From positions 1 through 24,398 of the IMG/VR virus record IMGVR_UViG_3300008339_000459: a stretch of DNA of 24,398 nt; one strand, written 5' to 3'. The notes under the pieces are model-generated. The model did no database searches and was not told where the DNA came from. It saw only the letters and a program-made list of their open reading frames with translations. This stretch comes from a virus. Position numbers and translations under genes: made by a program. Below are positions 1 to 5,708 of this stretch, one piece after another; position 1 is the stretch's first letter, and each line of letters opens with the position of its first letter.

Positions 1-89
1 TCTGGGTGCGGCACGTTGTCATGCACCACCACACCATCAACGGCCTCGATGTACCGCCCACAGATAACGCAGTAATAGCCGTCATCCAT
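1..89 (-). CDS. Small CxxC-containing phage protein (partial, runs off the left edge)
   Basis: The visible N-terminus begins MDDGYYCVICGRYIEAVDG and continues to a VVHDNVPHP segment at the window edge. The CVIC pair suggests half of a zinc ribbon. The start at 89 is supported by an AAGGAG site about 8 nt upstream, and the gene overlaps the end of the preceding leftward gene by 8 nt, which is usual in this operon. Short proteins with a CxxCG motif followed by a VHDxVPHP-like motif are familiar in Burkholderiales phages, but their function is unknown to me. The C-terminus is outside the window. Confidence 0.65.
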   Translation of the reverse strand, partial: MDDGYYCVICGRYIEAVDGVVVHDNVPHP

Positions 90-438
90 TGTTCTTCTCC
101 TTGAGTTTGGCTTCGATGGCTTTAACTAAATCTCTCAAGTTGCCGCCTTCTTCCCAATCAATGTCATCCTCATCCGTCAGCCCAACCCATGTGCGCTGTG
201 CTTGAATCTTGTGGCCCTCTGAAGCGCACACACCTACCCGCAAACAATTACCTGTGCGAACCTGTGGCTGTGCTGGCTCATAGTTTAGCCCCAACTCTCT
301 GGCGTTCTCTGCCATCTTGTCGAGGGCTTCGTTTGCCAGTGCTTCTCGCAGGGCGGTGATGGCTTGCAATTGTTTTTGTTGCGGATACATAGATGTTTCC
401 AACGCCTCCAGCGCCAGCTTCATTGCTTCTTTGCTCAT
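82..438 (-). CDS. Hypothetical phage protein, MSKEAMKLALEALE type
   Basis: A 118-residue protein. The N-terminal segment (about residues 1-45) is a predicted helix of the MSKEAxKLALEALE type, seen at the head of many phage hypothetical proteins. The C-terminal half has a WVGLTDEDDIDWEEGG stretch and a charged helix. I chose 438 rather than the upstream in-frame ATG at 468 because 438 forms an ATGA overlap with the preceding gene's stop, and the conserved-looking sequence starts there. It is co-transcribed leftward with the early operon. No catalytic motif is visible and I cannot assign a function. Confidence 0.75.
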   Translation of the reverse strand: MSKEAMKLALEALETSMYPQQKQLQAITALREALANEALDKMAENARELGLNYEPAQPQVRTGNCLRVGVCASEGHKIQAQRTWVGLTDEDDIDWEEGGNLRDLVKAIEAKLKEKNNG

Positions 439-752
439 TCGACCCCCCGGTAAATCTTGGATTCCCACAGGGTCACAACCATTCCATGCACAGTAAGGCT
501 CTCAGCCCTCACCCATGAATCTGGTTGGATGTAGCCCTCCTTCTTTGCAAGTCTGGCAATCGCCCCCCAAGCCCTTTTGTCGGGAGGCTCGGGGAAGTCG
601 GGATTAGCTTTACGCACATCCTCAATCGTGAAGAGATGCTTCCTTAGAGCGTGTTGGCGGATTGCCTCCAAGGCAAGAAGACTCCAGTCATCTCCGGCAT
701 TCGCGGCTGCAACCTCGGCCATTGCGTGTCCAAGTTCAAGTCCTTTGTTCAT
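435..752 (-). CDS. Hypothetical phage protein, possible winged-helix fold
   Basis: A 105-residue protein with an alanine-rich N-terminal helix, then FTIEDVRKANPDFPEPPDKRAWGAIARLAKKEGYI (about residues 41-75, quoted in two parts: FTIEDVRKANPDFPEPP and DKRAWGAIARLAKKEGYI), then a C-terminal strand ending VTLWESKIYRG. A helical segment, a segment resembling a recognition helix, and a closing VHGMVVTLWES strand recall winged-helix phage proteins that end in HxxxxxxWRS. This is a family-level impression, not a motif proof. It starts 4 nt inside the end of the upstream gene (ATGA) with GGAG upstream, and its own stop overlaps the next gene by ATGA. Confidence 0.75.
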   Translation of the reverse strand: MNKGLELGHAMAEVAAANAGDDWSLLALEAIRQHALRKHLFTIEDVRKANPDFPEPPDKRAWGAIARLAKKEGYIQPDSWVRAESLTVHGMVVTLWESKIYRGVE

Positions 753-955
753 TCCTCTTCTCCTGTGGTTTTTAAGACGTAGTCTGATACCTCGTAGACG
801 TATTTCAAGACATCCTCAAGATCAGCCTTGTGTGTAAACTTGCGGTCAACACTGGACTTGATTTCTTGCAATGCCTTGAAGGCTTCATCTGCGTGTATGG
901 CTCTGCGGCACTTCTCAGTATCCTGTGGATAGTTGAATTCGAGTACGGCTTTCAT
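749..955 (-). CDS. Small hypothetical phage protein (MKAVLEFNYP)
   Basis: A 68-residue protein: an N-terminal strand (MKAVLEFNYPQD) followed by two or three amphipathic helices rich in charged residues. Openings of the MKAxLEF type are common in small phage proteins of unknown role. The start at 955 fits that pattern. An in-frame ATG at 967 would add MKAH, and it overlaps an ATTTAAAC copy (966-973). Neither start has a strong Shine-Dalgarno site, so coupling to upstream translation is likely. The stop overlaps the next start as ATGA. Confidence 0.7.
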   Translation of the reverse strand: MKAVLEFNYPQDTEKCRRAIHADEAFKALQEIKSSVDRKFTHKADLEDVLKYVYEVSDYVLKTTGEEE

Positions 956-1121
956 ATGCGCTTTCATTTAAACGCATGAGCAGTCTTGCCTTGCGCCATG
1001 TTTTTGTTACGTCAGTCTTAGAGGCGTCAAGCCACTTAAACTTTGGACTGGTGATGTGCCTGAGCGGCTTCACCATCGTTGGGTTCTGATTGCTCAACTT
1101 CTCGCTTGTCCATATTTCCAT
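915..1121 (-). CDS. Small hypothetical phage protein with a TDVTKTWRKARLLM core
   Basis: A 68-residue, basic protein. The core PKFKWLDASKTDVTKTWRKA resembles short phage proteins with an F-x-Y/W ... TDVxxTWR pattern and no assigned function. The start at 1121 has GGAG about 7 nt upstream. An internal ATG at 1076 would reduce the overlap but has no good ribosome site. It overlaps its upstream neighbour by 86 nt and its downstream neighbour by about 41-53 nt, which is far more than the 1-8 nt typical here. Either it is a genuine overlapping gene or one of the neighbours is called too long. Confidence 0.55.
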   Translation of the reverse strand: MEIWTSEKLSNQNPTMVKPLRHITSPKFKWLDASKTDVTKTWRKARLLMRLNESAYESRTRIQLSTGY

Positions 1122-1305
1122 GATATTGCTCCGTTATCCAAAATCCTGCGTGGTTGATAAGCATCCCGAGGGCCGTCATTTCTTCCGGCGTTCTGCAACG
1201 GCGGTTAACGCCGTGCTCTCCTGTGCGATGCATATCAAACGCAGTGGTGCTGTTGAAGTACTGCTTACATCCTTGGCATTGATTACGACTGCCCGTCAGT
1301 TTCAT
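1036..1305 (-). CDS. Small zinc-finger-like phage protein
   Basis: An 89-residue protein. Residues about 10-37 carry CQGCKQYF, then TAFDMHRTGEHG, then NRRC, giving a Cys2/His2/Cys arrangement that probably binds zinc. The order C-x2-C, F, AFxxHR, RRC, then a methionine-rich segment and GFW is a recurring small zinc-finger protein of phages infecting Burkholderiales and relatives. Its role is unknown, but nucleic-acid binding is plausible. Compared with the typical short form, this one has an extra charged C-terminal tail (about 30 residues after GFW) that lies in the overlap with the next gene. The start at 1305 has a GAGAGGGGG ribosome site. Confidence 0.75.
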   Translation of the reverse strand: MKLTGSRNQCQGCKQYFNSTTAFDMHRTGEHGVNRRCRTPEEMTALGMLINHAGFWITEQYHGNMDKREVEQSEPNDGEAAQAHHQSKV

Positions 1306-1606
1306 GATCTGCCCCCTCTCGCATAAGGCTCTTGCTGACCTCTTGCTCTACCAGTTCTGCAAAAGACAGGCCTGATGGGAAGCGCATCTGGGCGGCTTCG
1401 ATACTGCCCACCACCTTGATGGCCTTGAGCAATCCCTCGTTGAAACCGCTGGTGTATTGATTCCCAGAGGACAGACGGGCATCAATTCCCTCCCGCACAA
1501 TCTGCGTCATTGGCATCTTGTTGGCCTTGGAAAACCGCTTGAGTCTGGCGATGTTCTTGGGCTCAAGGTACGTCATGAATGGTTTGTAATTTGGTGAAAA
1601 TGTCAT
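1283..1606 (-). CDS. Hypothetical protein, ribbon-helix-helix-like N-terminus
   Basis: A 107-residue protein. Residues about 10-45 (MTYLEPKNIARLKRFSKAN, then PMTQIVREGIDARL) follow a strand-helix-helix pattern with the spacing of a ribbon-helix-helix DNA-binding domain. The C-terminal half is helical and acidic. Such proteins often act as small phage regulators, but no target is evident. The start at 1606 has GAGGAAAG upstream. It ends 23 nt inside the next gene. Assignment to the RHH/CopG class is inference from pattern only. Confidence 0.75.
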   Translation of the reverse strand: MTFSPNYKPFMTYLEPKNIARLKRFSKANKMPMTQIVREGIDARLSSGNQYTSGFNEGLLKAIKVVGSIEAAQMRFPSGLSFAELVEQEVSKSLMREGADHETDGQS

Positions 1607-1615
1607 TTTCTTTCC

Positions 1616-2008
1616 TCAGAAAGGGTCTTCCGGCCATTTGTATGTTTCATATTCCTTGACCAGATCATCAAAGATTTGCTTTGCGACCTCGTTGCCGTGC
1701 AGCTCGGTACGGCTTTCAATGCCGCATCGTTTACACAGCTCTACCGCTGCCTCGTTTTCCGTGTTGACCTCAAGGAAGTCATGGAACTTGGATTCTTTGC
1801 AGAGCATCCCTGCCTTCTGAACCCTGTTGGTGTACGGGGTAGCGGACTCGTCATCTTGAATCCGCACCAAAGCACAGCCGTATCGCGCCCCAACGAAGTC
1901 ACGCAGAATCTCTTCCGGGCATTCGTCAGGGTGGATCGCCAGCGTCAAGACAAAACCTGTGCGGTCTTGTTTTAACGCCACCTTTCGTGCTTCAAACTGA
2001 AGTGCCAT
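1616..2008 (-). CDS. Conserved hypothetical phage protein (MALQFEARKVALKQDRTG)
   Basis: A 130-residue protein opening MALQFEARKVALKQDRTGF with a following LTLAIHPDECPEEILRDFVGARYG segment (about residues 22-45). This opening is one I associate with a conserved hypothetical of phage early regions, often close to SSB and annealing proteins. The usual homologue is shorter. Here a C-terminal extension carries a CKRCG motif and an acidic end. It starts 1 nt after the upstream gene's stop and lacks a strong ribosome site, so translational coupling is probable. No enzymatic motif is recognised. Confidence 0.8.
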   Translation of the reverse strand: MALQFEARKVALKQDRTGFVLTLAIHPDECPEEILRDFVGARYGCALVRIQDDESATPYTNRVQKAGMLCKESKFHDFLEVNTENEAAVELCKRCGIESRTELHGNEVAKQIFDDLVKEYETYKWPEDPF

Positions 2009-2009
2009 C

Positions 2010-2408
2010 TCAGCAAACCAGTCCGCCTAGATCATCAATCTTGCCCTCAAGGTACTCAATGACGGCCAGATTTTTTTCAACTGTTCTTTTCAGCGCATCA
2101 ATGACTATGCGTTGCGTTTCGATTTCCTCTTTGAGGGCATCAAGCTCCTTATTGCTAACCGATTTGCTCTCTTTTGGCTTGGCGGCAACAGGCTTAGCCT
2201 TCTTGGCCTTCCTTGGCGGATTGGCTAAGATTTGGTAGACATACACGGCGGTCGTGCCAACGGCATCAGCAATTTCTTTTGCGGTGGCATCTGGGTTGGC
2301 GGCTTTGTAGTCGCGGATGCGTTGCGAAATGGAAGTCTTTGGGGTCTCAATCATGGTTATCTCCGGTGTGTTTGTCATATCAGGAACGGTCTTTAAAAAA
2401 TCCAACAT
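2010..2408 (-). CDS. HTH plus coiled-coil DNA-binding protein
   Basis: A 132-residue protein. Residues about 27-64 (ISQRIRDYKAANPDATAKEI, then ADAVGTTAVYVYQIL) look like a helix-turn-helix, with the helix 'ATAKEIADAVGT' followed by a recognition helix. A Lys/Pro/Ala-rich linker (about 65-85) leads to a long heptad-like helix (about 88-125), suggesting a dimeric coiled coil. It could be a small transcription factor or an accessory replication/recombination protein, given its place directly after the SSB-like gene. The start at 2408 has AAGGAG at good spacing. Confidence 0.75.
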   Translation of the reverse strand: MLDFLKTVPDMTNTPEITMIETPKTSISQRIRDYKAANPDATAKEIADAVGTTAVYVYQILANPPRKAKKAKPVAAKPKESKSVSNKELDALKEEIETQRIVIDALKRTVEKNLAVIEYLEGKIDDLGGLVC

Positions 2409-2419
2409 GGTTCTTCTCC

Positions 2420-2734
2420 TTAAAAGGGGACGTCATCATCGCCAAAGCTGTCTTCTTGGCGGGTAGGTTGACGGGTGTATCCGCCGCTCTCTTGCTTGGG
2501 GACAAAGCGGTCAACAGAGATTGACAGGTATGTCTTGCCCTGCTTGTCCACCTTCTTCCAACCAGAAAGCTTGATAACCGTCAGGCCATCCTCGTTCCTG
2601 ATGTTGGTCATGTCCTTAAGGTTGATTGCAATGTTCCCCCAGTAGTCGGGGGACTTTGCCCCCTTCTTGGTTGTTGAGGCTCTCAAGGAACCCGAGTCAG
2701 GAAACGCTTTGTATTCCGTCTTTTGGTAGGCCAT
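2420..2734 (-). CDS. SSB-like single-stranded DNA-binding protein
   Basis: A 104-residue protein of the compact OB-fold size. The core IAINLKDMTNIRNEDGLTVI and LSGWKKVDKQGKTYLSISV resembles small phage single-strand-binding proteins with a GWKK...K..L.L.V signature. The extreme C-terminus is SFGDDDVPF, closely resembling the acidic DDDIPF tail by which SSB recruits partner proteins. Its start overlaps the stop of the Sak gene as TAATG, so the two are translationally coupled, which fits joint work in recombination. The residues before the tail are Gln/Arg/Gly rich, as in the SSB linker. Confidence 0.8.
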   Translation of the reverse strand: MAYQKTEYKAFPDSGSLRASTTKKGAKSPDYWGNIAINLKDMTNIRNEDGLTVIKLSGWKKVDKQGKTYLSISVDRFVPKQESGGYTRQPTRQEDSFGDDDVPF

Positions 2735-3456
2735 TATTTACTCTCCGAAAGTTGCTTCTTCAGTTCTGCGAAGCGATTGCGAACCCGGTCATAAAGATCG
2801 GGGTGACTTACTTTGAGCCCATCAAGCTGACCTTGATTGGCCTTCCAGTAACTGTTTAAACCTTTGACGTCAGTGCAATGGTTTGTGTATGTCATCATTC
2901 CCTCGGCAAACAACTCTGCGTTTGCATCTGCCTGTCCAGTGTTGACCTGAACATCTGCCATCGCAGTACCGTCTGGAGTCACTGCCTTGACGATTACAGG
3001 CGCTGTTTCTTCGGATTGGGGCAAGTCCTCACCCGCATAGATATACAGGCCTAATCCGTGTAGCGCCAAGCCCTTGGTCATGCAACGCATGATGGCGGTG
3101 TTGATGTTGAAGCTATCGATCTTTTCAACCTTTTCGTTGCCGTACTTGTCTTTAAACTTCCGGCCCTCTATGGAAATGGGCTGGTTGCTACTGTTCATCA
3201 CAGGCAAGAAGCAAGTCATGGGCTTGCCAAACATGGTGACGGTGACCCAGACCATTGCTGTGCCATTGATCTGCATGTAAGGGAATTCCATATAGGTATC
3301 CTGTACTGCATGCCTAAAGGTCTTCACCTCAAACGTGGCGGCAGGGTCAGCCTTCAAGGCTTCTGCCCATGCCCATGCCCATGACAGGTAGGACAGGTTT
3401 TGCTTCTTCTCAACGTGCTCATTCACGTTCAGTTTCAAAAGGTCAAGCTGGGACAT
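2734..3456 (-). CDS. Sak-type single-strand annealing protein (DUF1071/SSAP_Sak)
   Basis: A 240-residue protein. The opening MSQLDLLKLNVNEH, the LSYLSWAWAWAEALKADPAA segment (about residues 21-40), VWVTVTMFGKPMTCFLPVM and the block FNINTAIMRCMTKGLALHGL, followed by GLYIYAGEDLP, are the hallmark of the Sak single-strand annealing family (DUF1071). These proteins anneal complementary single strands in phage recombination. The start at 3456 has AAGGAGA at 6 nt. A longer upstream reading frame exists but lacks family sequence. It overlaps the exonuclease gene by 14 nt, the classic exonuclease plus annealer pair. Confidence 0.9.
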   Translation of the reverse strand: MSQLDLLKLNVNEHVEKKQNLSYLSWAWAWAEALKADPAATFEVKTFRHAVQDTYMEFPYMQINGTAMVWVTVTMFGKPMTCFLPVMNSSNQPISIEGRKFKDKYGNEKVEKIDSFNINTAIMRCMTKGLALHGLGLYIYAGEDLPQSEETAPVIVKAVTPDGTAMADVQVNTGQADANAELFAEGMMTYTNHCTDVKGLNSYWKANQGQLDGLKVSHPDLYDRVRNRFAELKKQLSESK

Positions 3457-4309
3457 TGAGTTCTCCTTGGTATTGGGCGCACCACTCTGCCACTCCGCAG
3501 TAGTTACCTGTACAACGGCGTGGCTCTCCGGTTCTTGTTTCGACATATCCTTTTTCCTTCTCTGCCAGCGTTGTGGCTTCTTCGATGGTTTTAAACACAC
3601 GGATGGCAGTCTTCCTGCCTTCCCTCTTAACGGCGAATGTCGTCTCCGACATCCAACGTTCCTCGTTGGAGCAGTTCTGAAGTTCCTCTTCAAAGTCCGC
3701 TCTCATCTTTGCTTCACGGTGCATCTCAAGACGCTCCCGGATATACATCTCAGTCTTCACGCTGTCCCACATGGGGACATCCACCACGCAGATGGGGGAG
3801 GCTGGGTAGCCTTCCTTACGGTCATGCCTGTTGAAGTCCCTGACCAGCGCACAAATCTTCAGGCCAACAACCTTGCGTTGCTTGACGGTCTCGACCAGCC
3901 ATTTGTAGATGTTGAGTTGCTCTGTCCACTCCTCCTTCTCTTGCATGACTGCCCATGCGGAAGTGAACTTGTAGTCATGGATGATGATCCCGCCCTCTGC
4001 CTCTTCTTGTAGATCGATTGCCCCGCTGATCTTGACCCCAGACACCTCGGCAAAGATGCGCTCCTCCTTGATCCATCCCGGTGTCTCGCCCCTCTCCATC
4101 ACTACATGGAGGGCAGACCCCAACAGAGTCCACATCATGTCGCTGACATCTTGGGTGATCTGGTCGTTGTGCTTCTCACGCAATCTGCGAATCTTGGGGG
4201 GAGACATGATCTCGGTGACGCTGTACTGGGCCTCACCCTTGCTGTAATATTCCCGCTTTGCGAGGGTTACCAGTGGTTCTGGTAGATTGTGAACGTTCGT
4301 AACTTGCAT
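3443..4309 (-). CDS. PD-(D/E)XK exonuclease, Cas4/RecB-like, with four-Cys cluster
   Basis: A 288-residue protein. The nuclease core reads H68, GAID (D99), IIHDYKFTS (D112, K114) and EQLNIY (Q131, Y135), matching RecB-family PD-(D/E)XK nucleases. Cysteines C212, C266, C271 and C277 (QNCSNEERW and RRCTGNYCGVAEWC) are spaced like the iron-sulfur or zinc cluster of AddB-type phage exonucleases. It probably resects double-strand ends to provide substrate for the Sak annealer encoded next. The start at 4309 is supported by GGAG at 6 nt; an in-frame extension to 4462 would overlap rusA and has no family sequence. It is the first gene of the leftward early operon. Confidence 0.9.
   Translation of the reverse strand: MQVTNVHNLPEPLVTLAKREYYSKGEAQYSVTEIMSPPKIRRLREKHNDQITQDVSDMMWTLLGSALHVVMERGETPGWIKEERIFAEVSGVKISGAIDLQEEAEGGIIIHDYKFTSAWAVMQEKEEWTEQLNIYKWLVETVKQRKVVGLKICALVRDFNRHDRKEGYPASPICVVDVPMWDSVKTEMYIRERLEMHREAKMRADFEEELQNCSNEERWMSETTFAVKREGRKTAIRVFKTIEEATTLAEKEKGYVETRTGEPRRCTGNYCGVAEWCAQYQGELNVPA
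4291..4299. repeat. GAACGTTCG palindrome copy 1
   Basis: One of four exact GAACGTTCG words (the others are at 4994, 13958 and 16453). This one lies in the first codons of the exonuclease gene, 30 bp upstream of the divergent rusA start, where a regulator could affect either gene. Confidence 0.5.
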
Positions 4310-4328
4310 CTTAACTCCAGAGGTTTTT

Positions 4329-4763
4329 ATGACTGAGAAACTCAATGATAGTGATGATACAACAGAATTGCAAGCCCTAGTGCAAATTATTTTTGGTGAG
4401 CCAGCATCAAAAAGCAACAGTCGGCGGATGGTGAGGTTTGGAGGGATGTCCCGGCTCATCAAGTCAGAGAAGGCGCTGAGCTACTCGGATATGTTTAAAC
4501 AGCAATGCAAACCGCTGGCCAAGCTCATGACTGGCGACCTCCGGGTGACGCTGCATATCTACTACGCAAGCCGAAGGCCAGACTTGGACGAGACCTTGAT
4601 CCTCGACCTGATGCAGGGGTTAATCTACGAGAACGACCGACAGGTCAAGGAGCGCCATGCGTACTGGGGACTTGACCCAGAGAACCCAAGGGCAGAGATA
4701 TTGATAGAGAAGATTCCAGAGGTTGCCCCAAAAAAGAAACCCCAGCGCAAAGGCCGGGGTTAA
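4329..4763 (+). CDS. rusA: RusA-family Holliday junction resolvase
   Basis: A 144-residue protein. The GEPASKSNSRR segment (about 23-33) and SRRPDLDETLILDLMQGLIY with ENDRQV following (about 81-106) match the RusA signature. D85, D87 and D103 correspond to the catalytic acidic residues. RusA is a homodimer that resolves four-way junctions arising in replication and recombination. The C-terminus is Lys/Arg rich (PKKKPQRKGRG). It is the only rightward gene between the leftward recombination operon and the gene-free region, and its 5' end holds the leftward promoter. A GTTTAAAC copy sits at 4493. Confidence 0.88.
   Translation: MTEKLNDSDDTTELQALVQIIFGEPASKSNSRRMVRFGGMSRLIKSEKALSYSDMFKQQCKPLAKLMTGDLRVTLHIYYASRRPDLDETLILDLMQGLIYENDRQVKERHAYWGLDPENPRAEILIEKIPEVAPKKKPQRKGRG
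4345..4373 (-). promoter_or_regulatory. Leftward sigma70-type promoter inside rusA
   Basis: On the minus strand TTGCAA (4373-4368), a 17-bp spacer and TATCAT (4350-4345) form a good sigma70 match (4/6 and 5/6). A start near 4338 would give a leader of about 28 nt before the exonuclease ATG. The gap between the two divergent genes is only 19 bp, so a promoter inside rusA is expected. Confidence 0.6.
4729..4761 (-). terminator. Leftward intrinsic terminator at the rusA 3' end
   Basis: On the minus strand an AACCCC (4761-4756) / GGGGTT (4743-4738) stem is followed by TTTCTTTTTT. It overlaps the end of rusA. It would stop leftward transcripts entering from the gene-free region and so insulate the downstream leftward promoter. 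Confidence 0.5.
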
Positions 4764-4823
4764 AAGAGAAGCAACTGCAAGGGGGAGTGACCTCGCAGCG
4801 CCAGTGTAAACGAATTGCAGGCA

Positions 4824-4854
4824 GCGTGCAGGCACGCGGGCTCACCCGGTGAGC
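4824..4854. other. Two adjacent perfect hairpins
   Basis: GCGTGC/GCACGC (4824-4829/4832-4837) and GCTCAC/GTGAGC with a CCG loop (4840-4845/4849-4854). No T-run follows. GTGTAAAC (4804) and GTTTAAAC (4861) flank the pair. They may be a rightward structural stop for rusA or protein-binding sites. Confidence 0.45.
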
Positions 4855-4925
4855 TACCCTGTTTAAACAAATGTATCTCCAAATCAGCGATTTAAAGTTA
4901 CAGACACGCTCCTGCGGAGGGTGTA

Positions 4926-4977
4926 CCCCGTGATGGGGTATCCCCCGTAATGGGGTATACCCCCTTGAATGGGGTGT
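4926..4977. repeat. Three tandem CCCCGTRATGGGGTAT iteron-like repeats
   Basis: Units at 4926-4941, 4943-4958 and 4961-4977 (the last degenerate, with one inserted base). The period is 17-18 bp, and each unit is itself an inverted repeat, CCCC/GGGG. They lie about 35 bp upstream of the -35 of the small-RNA promoter. Tandem repeats of this sort serve as operators or replication iterons, and the sequence alone cannot say which. Confidence 0.7.
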
Positions 4978-4993
4978 AAGGGTTTATCCCTAA

Positions 4994-5002
4994 GAACGTT
5001 CG
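4994..5002. repeat. GAACGTTCG palindrome copy 2
   Basis: It lies 10 bp upstream of the -35 element of the rightward promoter at 5013, a typical position for an activator or upstream operator. Confidence 0.5.
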
Positions 5003-5012
5003 CAATCTTATC

Positions 5013-5041
5013 TTGCAAGCTCCAAAAAGCTGTGATACATT
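5013..5041 (+). promoter_or_regulatory. Rightward extended -10 promoter
   Basis: TTGCAA (5013-5018), a 17-bp spacer, then TACATT (5036-5041) preceded by TGA, giving an extended -10 (TGnTACATT). The predicted start is near 5048, immediately before the structured RNA. Confidence 0.6.
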
Positions 5042-5047
5042 GGAGTT

Positions 5048-5173
5048 GTTGTCGTCGAAAGCAACAGAGACAGAGGCCGCTTACACATGCGATTTCCGCC
5101 TTACCAAATACTCTCGTGGGAGGGATATTTGGCAAGGTTTCGACCGGGATCGCAGTTGCAAGCGGCTTTTTTT
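5048..5173 (+). ncRNA. Candidate 126-nt structured small RNA with intrinsic terminator
   Basis: A small 5' hairpin (5047-5051/5062-5066) is followed by one long rod: 5076-5082/5160-5166 (7 bp, GCCGCTT/AAGCGGC), 5088-5093/5149-5154 (6 bp, TGCGAT/ATCGCA), 5095-5098/5145-5148 (3 bp plus G-U), 5099-5110/5126-5137 (11 of 12 positions paired) and an apical 5111-5115/5120-5124 stem with a GTGG loop. A seven-T run (5167-5173) directly follows the outer stem, so the rod ends as a terminator. A well-spaced promoter sits just upstream. No credible protein runs across it. It matches no RNA family I can name; the overall rod with bulges is only loosely 6S-like. Confidence 0.65.
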
Positions 5174-5489
5174 CGTCTGTACTTTCTACGCCTTCCGTAC
5201 TCCGCACGACAGCAGGGGCCGCAAGTGGGGCCGCTCGGAAGAAAACCGCGACACGGTATGACCTACGTCTAGGGGGCAGTTCCCGAATAATCCGTGCGGC
5301 TGGTCGCATCATCAAGCCGAGGGTAGACGGTGAGAATCCGTCACATGATGATCCTGCTTTGCAGGGGTGGAACCTTCCCCTTCTCCTCACATCCCGTGGG
5401 GTAGGGGGTCTTTGGGTGGAAATTATCCACCCGGCGAAATCAGGGAGATTTATTGAGGCGACAAAGATCGCCATCAACCAAGGAAAACC
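5174..5489 (+). promoter_or_regulatory. Gene-free, hairpin-rich leader before the rightward early operon
   Basis: No convincing gene lies here. Hairpins include GACGG/CCGTC (5326-5342), CCTGC/GCAGG with a TTT loop (5353-5365), GGGG/CCCC (5364-5380, mutually exclusive with the previous one), GGGTGGA/TCCACCC with a 5-nt loop (5414-5432) and GGCGA/TCGCC (5457-5472), which ends 8 nt before the AAGGA ribosome site of the next gene. There is also a direct repeat GGGGCCGC (two copies, around 5215-5235). Overlapping alternative stems suggest a regulated leader, although GC-rich DNA forms some hairpins by chance. Confidence 0.4.
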
Positions 5490-5705
5490 ATGAGAGAAGA
5501 ACGCATTTACTTTATCGGCACATCGGATAACAATACCCGTCTGGTCAGGGCATCTACAAGGCAACAAGCCTTGATGTACGTTGCACAGAGTTCGTTTGTT
5601 GTACGCACAGCAAGTCAGGATGACTTGGTTATTGCGTTGACCAGCGGGGTCAAGGTGGAAAACTACCGTGCGCCAGAGCAAACTGAACTTAACTTGGAGG
5701 ACTGA
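5490..5705 (+). CDS. Small hypothetical phage protein
   Basis: A 71-residue protein. The pattern of strand (RIYFIGT), VRASTRQQALMYVAQSSFVV and RTASQDDLVIALTSGVKVE resembles short phage proteins with a VRAxxxxQAxxxVA ... V.VASxxDLV pattern that may modulate host factors, none characterised that I can name. The start at 5490 has AAGGA at 6 nt. It is the first gene of the rightward early set and is followed after 3 nt by the next gene. The 3' end contains the repeated TTAACTTGGAG ribosome-site cassette. Confidence 0.75.
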   Translation: MREERIYFIGTSDNNTRLVRASTRQQALMYVAQSSFVVRTASQDDLVIALTSGVKVENYRAPEQTELNLED

Positions 5706-5708
5706 GCC

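Noticed and set aside
3467-4012. A 181-codon rightward frame
   Set aside because: Opposite the exonuclease gene, which has full catalytic motifs and a ribosome site.
5116-5166. Resemblance to a tmRNA 5' end (TTTGGCAAGGTTTCGACCGGGA)
   Set aside because: No matching 3' half with a T arm and acceptor pairing was found downstream; the rod-shaped fold explains the stretch better.
4969-5493. A 174-codon rightward open frame across the gene-free region
   Set aside because: It starts inside the GGGGTAT repeats without a ribosome site, runs through the small-RNA rod and its T-run, and its amino-acid content is patchy with no recognisable segment.
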